Below the pieces are notes generated by a model that worked only from the letters and a program-made list of their open reading frames with translations, did no database searches and was not told the origin of the DNA. DNA of 36,611 nt from NCBI GenBank assembly GCA_027625095.1, contig JAQBXN010000089.1, forward strand, positions 1 to 36,611, read 5' to 3'. The DNA comes from Planctomycetota bacterium (GTDB lineage: Bacteria; Planctomycetota; PUPC01; JACPCR01). Positions 16,740 through 24,038 of this stretch are shown piece after piece. Position numbers and translations under genes: made by a program. The first letter of the stretch is position 1. The number at the start of each line of letters is the position of its first letter.

Positions 16740-17141
16740 ATGTCGTTTCATGAGATCTACGAGATGCAGCGAACCCTCAATACCCGTACGGTCGGCAAAC
16801 CTGTTGACCAGAACATGCCGGAAGAGGAACGCCTGAAATGGATGCTGAATTACAATCTGGCACAGCAGCAGGAACAGGCGGAACTGGTCGATTCTCTGGA
16901 TTGGAAATGGTGGAAGCACGGCAAGAATGACTGGAAGAATGCTCACATCGAGCTCATTGATGAGCTGCACTTCTGGATGTCCAAGTGTCAGGTCGCCGGT
17001 CTGTCATCGGAGGATATCCTCGCCCTGTATAAGAAGAAGAACGCGCTTAACTGGAAAAGGCAGGAGGAAGGTTATAAAGAGGGCACTTACGAAAAAGTTA
17101 TCGACGGTAAGGAAGACAACGAAGCACTGCACGAATCCTGA
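16740..17141 (+). CDS. Dimeric-type dUTP diphosphatase (all-alpha NTP pyrophosphatase)
   Basis: A 133-residue all-helical protein of the dimeric dUTPase family (dUTPase_2, MazG-like superfamily), hydrolysing dUTP to dUMP and pyrophosphate to keep uracil out of DNA. Candidate magnesium ligands are E45-x-x-E48 in the first helix and E71-x-x-D74 in HIELIDELHFWM. The C-terminal motif KKKNALNWKRQEEGYKEGTY (98-117) matches the nucleotide-binding motif of this family. The motif DWKWWKHGKNDW precedes the second acidic helix. The ATG at 16740 has GGAG six bases upstream; the longer frame from 16638 would add a non-family leader. It is smaller than protozoan homologues but in the range of bacterial and phage forms. 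The stop codon overlaps the next start (TGATG). Confidence 0.85.
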   Translation: MSFHEIYEMQRTLNTRTVGKPVDQNMPEEERLKWMLNYNLAQQQEQAELVDSLDWKWWKHGKNDWKNAHIELIDELHFWMSKCQVAGLSSEDILALYKKKNALNWKRQEEGYKEGTYEKVIDGKEDNEALHES

Positions 17142-18679
17142 TGCCAGAAAAAATCACATCCAATTTGGAGGCAGCGGCTGAGAAGGCCAGACACCCCCTT
17201 CTAACGACCACTTACGCAGTCCTCATCGCGTGGTGTGTCTTCGCGTTCGGTTGGATTTTTCGTGAGGCTTTTGTTCAGCATAAGATTTTTGCAGGTATCC
17301 AGTCTCTGAGGAAAGAGGCCTCCGCACAGGCCGAGGTGAACGTACTTGCAGATGTTGATAACGCACCACTTTATATCGTTCAGGAGCTTCAGCAGGAGCC
17401 GGAACGCTCGGTTAAGGTTCGCCTCGCCTCGGTTCTTGAAAAGGCAATCGGCCGTTCGCCCCGGAAGCTCGATACCGGCAATGTGTTTGCCGTGTTCAGC
17501 AATGAAGTAACAACCCTCGACGAACTGCTTGAAGACAATCTTTCAGAGTTAGACACCTCGTGGCTGACGGATGACCTTCGGACGCGACTCAAGAACTATC
17601 AACGCACATCGCAGCTCGTTATGACATCAGAGGAGCAGACCGCGCTGGTTGAAAGTGCTCGCAAGGCGACATCAGAGTTCAAACCTGAGCTGACAGCACA
17701 AGTCGTGTATTTCGTTCAAAACCGGTGGTCAGATCTCAGCAGAGAGAGAGAGAATCGAATCAGTGAATTTGTCGATTCATTCCTGCGCATTAATGACAAC
17801 TCCGGCGACGAAAACGAAAGGGAACAATTCATTGAACTTACAGTGAAGAACCTCCGTTCCAAAGGGCAGGATCTATTGCCCGATGAAAAGAAATGGCTTG
17901 CAGGGAAGACGGGCGAATTCCTCACTGGATTTCTGCCCGAGAGCCCTTGGAAAGCGACTGCTATCAAGGTCGCCAGCAATTACGCGCAGTACGGCTGGAC
18001 CCCTCTGATTCCTCAAGAGGAACAGCTCCTGATGCAGAGCCTGGCGCTTAAGAAGGAATACGAACTGCAACGCACTCGATTTGCAGACGCGTTGGTGAAA
18101 TCTATCGAAAACCTCACCAAAGCAGGAGGTGAGGTCCCCCGGACACATATTACGGAAATGGTCAGCCTGTTCGGGGATCTGAATCCAGAGATATTCAGGA
18201 GAGTTTCTGATTCCATCGTCTTGCTGGAGACATCACGACTGAAAAAGCTCGCTGCCAGAATCACGGCATTCTCCATAAAATACCCAAACTCCACAGTGGA
18301 GGATGCCCGTCGGAGTATTCCTGTGCAGGTCGCGAACGAGCGCGTTCAGGACGTGATTGTTCTGCTTAGAAAAACCCTCTACCGTGAACAGATCCCGTCT
18401 GTGATGGCTGTGAAGACACGTACAAAATCCAAAGATGAGCGGAAAAAAGAACTGGAGCGTCTGCTCCGTGTGGCTCGGATCTCCTGTGCCGCGACCCTTG
18501 GCCGCGTGGGATTCGTCGCCCGACAGATGGCTCAAGATATGGATAGAAAACCGGGGAAGATTATGAATGACCTGGTTGTAGAAGAGACGCGCAAGACCTT
18601 GAAGGGAATCCTCGGCGCCGGCAGCCCCAAAGTGGTCTCCGCAGCGCAAACAGCTTTGCTTCAGATCGAAGAGGAGTAG
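17141..18679 (+). CDS. Unknown membrane-anchored helical-repeat protein
   Basis: A 512-residue protein I do not recognise. Residues 24-41 (YAVLIAWCVFAFGWIF) form one membrane segment near the N-terminus with a positively charged leader, so most of the chain would face one compartment, probably periplasmic or cytoplasmic as a tail-anchored body. The remainder is almost entirely helical and charged, with repeated amphipathic helices (for example QSLRKEASAQAEVNVLADVD, RVQDVIVLLRKTLYREQIP, ARISCAATLGRVGFVARQMA) consistent with an alpha-solenoid of HEAT/ARM kind; no catalytic motif is visible. Its ATG overlaps the dUTPase stop by one base, indicating translational coupling. An ankyrin lipoprotein follows 37 bases downstream. 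Scaffold or interaction role is a guess from the fold class. Confidence 0.6.
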   Translation: MPEKITSNLEAAAEKARHPLLTTTYAVLIAWCVFAFGWIFREAFVQHKIFAGIQSLRKEASAQAEVNVLADVDNAPLYIVQELQQEPERSVKVRLASVLEKAIGRSPRKLDTGNVFAVFSNEVTTLDELLEDNLSELDTSWLTDDLRTRLKNYQRTSQLVMTSEEQTALVESARKATSEFKPELTAQVVYFVQNRWSDLSRERENRISEFVDSFLRINDNSGDENEREQFIELTVKNLRSKGQDLLPDEKKWLAGKTGEFLTGFLPESPWKATAIKVASNYAQYGWTPLIPQEEQLLMQSLALKKEYELQRTRFADALVKSIENLTKAGGEVPRTHITEMVSLFGDLNPEIFRRVSDSIVLLETSRLKKLAARITAFSIKYPNSTVEDARRSIPVQVANERVQDVIVLLRKTLYREQIPSVMAVKTRTKSKDERKKELERLLRVARISCAATLGRVGFVARQMAQDMDRKPGKIMNDLVVEETRKTLKGILGAGSPKVVSAAQTALLQIEEE

Positions 18680-18716
18680 CCTCTTGAATCCAAACTTCTT
18701 TCACCACTCAAACCAT

Positions 18717-19184
18717 ATGAAACCCAGGACATCCAAGACTTCTAATTATCTTTCCGGAATTTTCTGCGTAGTTTTTCTCTCCGGCTGCCAGGGGCCACAA
18801 ACACCGGACACGATTCACACTTCCAAAGCAGAGAAGAACTATCTGGAAAAGATCCGCTCCTTCCTCGATGGGGGAGGCGACGTTAATTTCGCGGATTCAA
18901 AAGGGGACACGGAATTGCATAAAGCCGCCTACAAAGGCCACAAATACGTCGCCGAGACCTTGCTCGAACGTGGCGCGAATCCGAAAGCAAAAAATAAGAA
19001 TGGCAGAACGCCGTTGCATTACGCAGCCATGTACGGGCACACCGAAGTGGCCGAACTGCTGCTCGGGGAGGAGGGCCTGGATGTGAACCTGACCGATAAC
19101 GAAGGCCTTACTCCGCTTTACTGGGCGAAGAAGTACAGCAGGAATGAAGTCGCGGAACTGCTAATGAAACGCGGCGGCAAGTAA
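18717..19184 (+). CDS. Ankyrin-repeat lipoprotein
   Basis: A 155-residue protein with a lipoprotein signal: basic leader MKPRTSKTSNY, hydrophobic core and lipobox LSGC with the cysteine at residue 24 (LSGIFCVVFLSGCQG). The mature part contains about three ankyrin repeats: GDTELHKAAYKGHKYVAETL, GRTPLHYAAMYGHTEVAELL and GLTPLYWAKKYSRNEVAELL, preceded by a partial unit ending GGGDVNFADSK. Ankyrin repeats mediate protein contacts. The ATG at 18717 gives a standard 24-residue lipoprotein signal; a TTG at 18684, nine bases after GGAG, would lengthen it by 11 residues and cannot be excluded. It follows the helical membrane protein closely and may be in the same operon; it ends 52 bases before the converging glycosyltransferase gene. 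Confidence 0.82.
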   Translation: MKPRTSKTSNYLSGIFCVVFLSGCQGPQTPDTIHTSKAEKNYLEKIRSFLDGGGDVNFADSKGDTELHKAAYKGHKYVAETLLERGANPKAKNKNGRTPLHYAAMYGHTEVAELLLGEEGLDVNLTDNEGLTPLYWAKKYSRNEVAELLMKRGGK

Positions 19185-19195
19185 GGGGGGCGTAG

Positions 19196-19217
19196 CTACA
19201 AGCGGCCAGCCTTGTAG
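19196..19217. terminator. Hairpin between converging genes, possible two-way terminator
   Basis: A perfect 7-bp inverted repeat CTACAAG (19196-19202) and CTTGTAG (19211-19217) encloses an 8-base GC-rich loop. An outer CGTAGC (19191-19196) and GCTACG (19236-19241) pair also exists, along with a CAGCATGCTG palindrome at 19228-19237. The position between the stops of the ankyrin gene and the converging glycosyltransferase gene fits a terminator for both, but no T-run follows on either strand. It could instead be a copy of a dispersed palindromic repeat. Confidence 0.35.
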
Positions 19218-19236
19218 ACCTGCTTTCAGCATGCTG

Positions 19237-21162
19237 CTACGACTGCTTGTCGAGTACAAGAACCCTATTGGCGACTTCCTGCAGTGAGAAACCCACAAAC
19301 AGGTAAACCAGAGCTGCAGTGTGCATGATTATCCGTGCCTCCGGGCCTGTCGTGCCGCTGTAAAGCCAGGCGATTGGGCCGATCAGCAGGGCCGTCCAGA
19401 TCCACATCAGTCTGTACGGTGACGCGGCTATCACAAAATACGACGCAATCATCACCCAATAGAGAGCGTGGCTCTCTCCGGCAACTCTTTTGAAGAAATG
19501 CTCGCCCGTAAAAATATCCGCGAAGGCACGCCAAGATCGTTCGAACAGCTCAGTCGGCGAGAGCTGCCGAAAGAAGAAATCAAATGATGAAATATCCGGC
19601 CCACCATAAGGATCTCTCACCATCTGCTCTTCCGTAATACCGCCCTCCTGGTTTACCAATTCATAGTTCCGATAAAACTTGATGTGCCTGTTCACTGCGT
19701 ACATCGGGTCACCGAATTGGACTCCGCAATAGATCAGGTATGGCAGGATGGGGGCTGCGGCAAGAACCGCAAACTTCAAGAGAAGTTTCTTATCCCAGCC
19801 GCGGCGCGAGATAGCGTAAGCGCCTGCTGCGAGGCAGAACCAGAGGGACGTCAATCTCACCAGCGTTGTTGTCGCTGCAGACAGACCAAGCCACACAGCG
19901 TGCTTCCCTTTCTCCGGCGGGTTACTTGTGAAGACGGCCCAGGTCATTGGAAACAGCGAGAGTGTGAATAACTCCAGACGCATTCCCCGGGCACCGTTCC
20001 AGGCCCATTCACTGCTCCCCGCAATCAGGATGGCAGCAGTCATTCCGGGCAGTTTCCCCCACAGTTCCTTCCCCGTTTTATAGATCGCCGGTATCAACAA
20101 AACCGAAAGAATGTAGGACAGAATCCGCAAAGACGAATCTGAATTACCGAAAAAATTCAGGCTCAATTTTGAAAGCAGAATGAAGAGCGGCTCTCTCTCC
20201 TGACCGTCATAAAACAGCTTCATCTCATTTGCGATTTCGCGATATCTGGCGGCATCCGGGACAGGCGGTTCAAACCGCATCTGATTTAGAAAACCCCACC
20301 GATAGCAGGCGCCAAGAAAGGTAATCAACGCCAAAAGAATCCAGGTTGGATCCTGGCGTCGACCAATTCTGAAAAGGCTCGGAATCAAGCTCGCGAGAGC
20401 CAGGATGAGGCCGATGCCCTCCGCATATTCCAGCAAGCCAATCGGAAGTTCCCAGGACGTGGCCGCCAGCAGGGCAGCGACCATCGCGGTCGAATGCAAC
20501 GGCTCATAACGTGGGAATGCAACGGCAAGTTGCCAGATGCTGATGAGGCACAGCGCGGCGAACGGAGGAATAAGTAACCAGGCGAAACGATTGGGAGCAC
20601 TCCCGACTTTTATGCTCCTCAGGACTGTTCCCCTGGCGTGTCCATTTTTCTTAATTACCAGGAAATACTGTCCGCCTTCAGGACAGACCTGGAGCAGATT
20701 GAGTGGGCGGTGGTTACCTAACAGAGACGAGGCATTAAATTCTTTGTGAGGCCATCCGAAGATGAAATGCCAGGGCGGGTCGCCATTGTGCCGGGCAGGA
20801 ATCTTGATGCGTTCGGGGTCGCTCGAGGGAAGCAGCATGAGGCCTGCCTTTAGCTTACCTCTACCTGTTTCCGTAACGTCCAGATCCAAAAGGCACTCTC
20901 TGAACCTCGATATCCGGATAGGAAAAGTCATGAAAGAAATCGGGCCGGGGCCGAATCTCAATCCTTCACTGGTTCTTTCCCAGCCCACGAATTTCGTAAA
21001 ACTATCCCCGGGTAAGGCAAGCTGTGGATCAGAAAAATCAATGACAAACTCTGTGGGGCCAATCCCGGCCAGCGAAATCGCACCGGCGATGGTTATCAGC
21101 AGAGTTCCCGAAGCAACCGCTGGCCAACAGTGATTCCTGCTGTATTCAATCAGGCTCTGCAT
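19237..21162 (-). CDS. GT-C fold glycosyltransferase (GT39/ArnT-like), membrane protein
   Basis: A 641-residue protein with an N-terminal helix (residues 15-33), a roughly 170-residue beta-rich extracytoplasmic domain (residues about 35-195; FVGWERTSEGLRFGPGPISF), and then a bundle of ten or more membrane helices. The segment PPVPDAARYREIANEMKLFY, with acidic residues in the first loop, and GQEREPLFILLSKLSLNFFG are typical of lipid-linked sugar transferases of the GT39/ArnT/PMT group, where the acidic residue acts in catalysis. The placement of a beta-rich domain before the GT-C core is unusual, since most members begin with the helices. The acceptor is unknown. It is divergent from the Gfo/Idh gene at 21268, 105 bases away. 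Confidence 0.75.
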   Translation of the reverse strand: MQSLIEYSRNHCWPAVASGTLLITIAGAISLAGIGPTEFVIDFSDPQLALPGDSFTKFVGWERTSEGLRFGPGPISFMTFPIRISRFRECLLDLDVTETGRGKLKAGLMLLPSSDPERIKIPARHNGDPPWHFIFGWPHKEFNASSLLGNHRPLNLLQVCPEGGQYFLVIKKNGHARGTVLRSIKVGSAPNRFAWLLIPPFAALCLISIWQLAVAFPRYEPLHSTAMVAALLAATSWELPIGLLEYAEGIGLILALASLIPSLFRIGRRQDPTWILLALITFLGACYRWGFLNQMRFEPPVPDAARYREIANEMKLFYDGQEREPLFILLSKLSLNFFGNSDSSLRILSYILSVLLIPAIYKTGKELWGKLPGMTAAILIAGSSEWAWNGARGMRLELFTLSLFPMTWAVFTSNPPEKGKHAVWLGLSAATTTLVRLTSLWFCLAAGAYAISRRGWDKKLLLKFAVLAAAPILPYLIYCGVQFGDPMYAVNRHIKFYRNYELVNQEGGITEEQMVRDPYGGPDISSFDFFFRQLSPTELFERSWRAFADIFTGEHFFKRVAGESHALYWVMIASYFVIAASPYRLMWIWTALLIGPIAWLYSGTTGPEARIIMHTAALVYLFVGFSLQEVANRVLVLDKQS

Positions 21163-21267
21163 AAGACAAGACAGTTGATGGTATCGAAGGCATTTCGGAT
21201 ATTAGCAATTTGGTTCATCGGCACCGGGCCATTTCAACTGGATTTCCCTCTCAATCAATCAACAACA

Positions 21268-22323
21268 ATGAGCAAATTGAATATAGGCATCATCGGCGCG
21301 GGCGGCATAGCAAATAAACTTCACCTGCCCCAACTCAAAGAGCTTGAAGACGTGAACATTGCAGTCGTCGCCGGCCGCAGGGAGAGCCGTCTTAAAATTC
21401 TGTGTGACCGGTTTGATATCCCGCGCTGGACGCAGAATTACGAAGAAGTTCTTGCGGATGATTCCCTCGATGGAATTGTTGTCGCCACGCCGCATCCGCT
21501 CCACGTCGGGCCGGGCATTCAGGCCATGGCGTCGGGCAAACACCTGATGATGCAAAAACCGCTTTGCGGTGATATGGACGAAGCGAATGCATTTGTGGAT
21601 GCTGCGGACAAATCAGAATCCGTCGTGTTCTGCCTCCCTCACTTTGCCCCCGCGATCTACGCGATGCGAGAGCTGGCCACCAGGGGCGATATCGGCCAGA
21701 TATCCGGGGCGTATGCGCGCACGAGCCATGGCGGCCCCGAGGTCTATTATGCGGAGGTGCTTGATGCGTTCGAAGAGAAGAGTGACGAGCTGTGGTTCTT
21801 CGATGCGAAGCAAGCTTCCGTCGGCGCGTTGTTTGATATGGGCGTTTACGCGGTCTCCTGCCTGGTGGCCATGATGGGTACGGTGAAGAATGTGATCGGC
21901 CGCGTGAAGACGATCGCCAAACCTACCGAGCTCGAAGACGTCGCCACCCTCATTCTGGAATTCGAAAACGGCGCGCTTGGAACCGCCGAGACAAGCTGGT
22001 GCGACCCTGCACGCACGGGAGAAATGCGAATTCATGGCACTGCGGGCAAGCTGACGACTCCCGGTGAAGACGGAGCCTCTCTGTCCAAATGGACGCCAGG
22101 CTCCTACACCAGAGAGGATATCCCACCGACACACGAGCCGGTTGATCTGACGCCTTATCAGGCCGGACACGGACACGCCATGTGGGTGGACTGTATCAGG
22201 AAGGGGAAAAATCCAGAGCTTTCGAATGCACATTCAGCGCGGCATGTGACGGAGGTCCTTCTGGCCGGCCTGAAATCCTCTAGCGAGGGCAGGAGAGTGG
22301 GTCTCGAATCTAGCGCCCAATGA
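21268..22323 (+). CDS. Gfo/Idh/MocA family oxidoreductase (first of two)
   Basis: A 351-residue NAD(P)-dependent oxidoreductase acting on sugars or cyclitols. The Rossmann fold opens with LNIGIIGAGGIANKLHLPQL (residues 4-23). The usual EKP motif appears as Q96-K-P98 in HLMMQKPLCGDMDEA. The C-terminal alpha/beta domain has ALFDMGVYAVSCLVAMMG, where D is in the position of the family's catalytic/substrate loop but the usual His of the GxHxxD motif is replaced (DMGVYAV). The late VDLTPYQAGHGHAMWVDCIRKGKNP is family-typical. The ATG at 21268 sits directly before the fold; no ribosome binding site is clear. A second paralogue follows at 22483, suggesting consecutive or heteromeric sugar oxidation steps linked to the importers upstream; that link is inference. 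Confidence 0.9.
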   Translation: MSKLNIGIIGAGGIANKLHLPQLKELEDVNIAVVAGRRESRLKILCDRFDIPRWTQNYEEVLADDSLDGIVVATPHPLHVGPGIQAMASGKHLMMQKPLCGDMDEANAFVDAADKSESVVFCLPHFAPAIYAMRELATRGDIGQISGAYARTSHGGPEVYYAEVLDAFEEKSDELWFFDAKQASVGALFDMGVYAVSCLVAMMGTVKNVIGRVKTIAKPTELEDVATLILEFENGALGTAETSWCDPARTGEMRIHGTAGKLTTPGEDGASLSKWTPGSYTREDIPPTHEPVDLTPYQAGHGHAMWVDCIRKGKNPELSNAHSARHVTEVLLAGLKSSSEGRRVGLESSAQ

Positions 22324-22482
22324 GAAATAACCACGGATGACTCAACCGCAGATATGGGTTTAGGGATATCGGAGTTATCCGCGGTAACTTCCTATTCACA
22401 GTCATTTCTTATACGCTGATCCCCAGTGAAGGTCTCCAGGGGTGAGGCTATTCCCAGCAGCTTTTTCGAAGGATTACATCAA

Positions 22483-23517
22483 ATGAGCAACCCATTGCGT
22501 ATCGGAGTGGTCGGTCTTGGATGGGCAGGACAGCAGGCCGTTCTTGCTGCTAACGCAGGCCCGCGCACCGAAGTCGTTGCAGTTGCTGACCTGAGCGGAG
22601 AGCTTCGAAGCCGGGTCATGGAGGAGTATTCGATTCCCAGCGGCTACGAGACCTACAGCGAATTGCTTGCAGACGAAGCCGTTGATGCGGTCTACCTTGC
22701 AGTTAATCCCGTCATGCGACGGCCAATGGTCTTCGATTCGTTCAAGGCGGGGAAGCATACGCTTGTTCAGAAACCTCATGCGGTGCGCGCAGATGAGATC
22801 CTTGAATTCGAGGCCGCGGCAAAGGAGGCCGGCAAGACTCTGCAGTTCTGCTACTTCATGCGCCACCATCCTCATAATCGAAGCCGGCGGGCGGCCATAC
22901 AGGCCGGCAAGATCGGTGAACCGTATCACGCTCGCATTTTCCTCAAGTTCAATTTCCTGCCTGAGCCGGAAGGTATTACTCGCTGGCTGCAGGTCTATGG
23001 CCAAAAGGGTGGGGCGCTCGGACAACACGCGTCGCACGAGTTTGATCTCGCGTGGTGGCTGATGGGATGTCCCAAACCGCTCTGGGCTTTTGCTGCCATG
23101 CATTCGGTCTATCCAAAGTACGACGGCCCGGAAGGCCCTGCCGAAGATTATTTCTCAGGCATGGTTGGCCTTGAAGGAAACAAGACGATTCAGATCGACT
23201 GCTCGCGCTGGCTTCATACGGATTCGCCCACGACATTCGAGGTCTATGGTTCAGAAGGAGCGCTCACGGGCGGCAAGATTTCGCGCTATAAAGACGGAGC
23301 GTTTGTGACGGAAGATGTCACCGAGCCTTCGGAGATCGAGCACACCCAACCGCCCGATCCAGGGCCATGCTTCTACTATGAAATCGAACACTTCGCGATG
23401 GCCGTCGCAGGAGATGTCGAACCCGATGTAAACGTCGCCGACTCCTTCACCTTCATGAAGATTCTCGATGCCATTTATGACAGCGCAAAAATCGGCGAAA
23501 AGATCGAGATAGCGTGA
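22483..23517 (+). CDS. Gfo/Idh/MocA family oxidoreductase (second of two)
   Basis: A 344-residue NAD(P)-dependent sugar-type oxidoreductase. Residues 5-18 (LRIGVVGLGWAGQQ) form the dinucleotide-binding loop. The EKP motif is again QKP (96-98, in HTLVQKPHAVRADEIL). The catalytic region is well kept: GGALGQHASHEFDLAWWLMG carries the H-x-x-D pattern. The ATG at 22483 has GGA about nine bases upstream; the longer frame from 22426 adds a leader with no similarity. It lies 159 bases after the first paralogue, so cotranscription is possible but an own promoter is not excluded. The two share only family-level similarity by eye, so their substrates probably differ. Confidence 0.92.
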   Translation: MSNPLRIGVVGLGWAGQQAVLAANAGPRTEVVAVADLSGELRSRVMEEYSIPSGYETYSELLADEAVDAVYLAVNPVMRRPMVFDSFKAGKHTLVQKPHAVRADEILEFEAAAKEAGKTLQFCYFMRHHPHNRSRRAAIQAGKIGEPYHARIFLKFNFLPEPEGITRWLQVYGQKGGALGQHASHEFDLAWWLMGCPKPLWAFAAMHSVYPKYDGPEGPAEDYFSGMVGLEGNKTIQIDCSRWLHTDSPTTFEVYGSEGALTGGKISRYKDGAFVTEDVTEPSEIEHTQPPDPGPCFYYEIEHFAMAVAGDVEPDVNVADSFTFMKILDAIYDSAKIGEKIEIA

Positions 23518-24038
23518 GGTGCCTGCCAGATGAACGCTGGCAGCGCCCAGTATCTGTGTAGACCAGTTCCCGGGCTCAGATCGACGATGCGCCTGGCCGC
23601 AATCAGGCCGCAGCAGATGTCATGCAGGGCTGGCAGACGGTGACACCATCGTGTGACTCCATGTTCGCCCATGGCAAGGGGATCGATGATTGGGCTGCCA
23701 GCCTGGTGTGGACCTCTGACACATCGACGGGAAAAAGAGATAACCGAGATGCTTTTTGAAGGATGCTTTTCTGCCTCTGTTTCTTTTTTCCCTCCTGTTG
23801 AAATGTCTGGCCGACCGACCATTCTCTTCAGCGAAGGAGATGTCCTGTTACAGCCTGCTCGATGTGAGGCTCGACCCTGTTGGGCAAATCGATAACAATA
23901 TGGTGTACTGCTACTGCTGAAGTCCAGGTCGAGGTCAGTGGAGCCAGAGGCGGCCTTTCTGGGGCCTCATCATCCTTGTAATTCTCGTGGTAAAGATCTT
24001 CCCGTCCTCAATCCCTTATCTTTCGTTCAGAGCTTCTT
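23518..24038. other. Gene-free stretch before the TPR gene
   Basis: About 520 bases in which I find no gene. Small open frames exist on both strands but lack ribosome binding sites and family marks. A short GQIDNNM reading at about 23883-23903 recalls the IDNN motif of IS66 transposases, but nothing around it supports an insertion sequence. The last part (about 23960-24038) must hold the leader of the TPR gene; no promoter stands out. Confidence 0.35.

Noticed and set aside
23883..23930. GQIDNNM reading suggestive of an IS66 transposase remnant.
   Set aside because: Only a 5-7 residue match; the flanking translation does not resemble a transposase and no terminal inverted repeats were seen.
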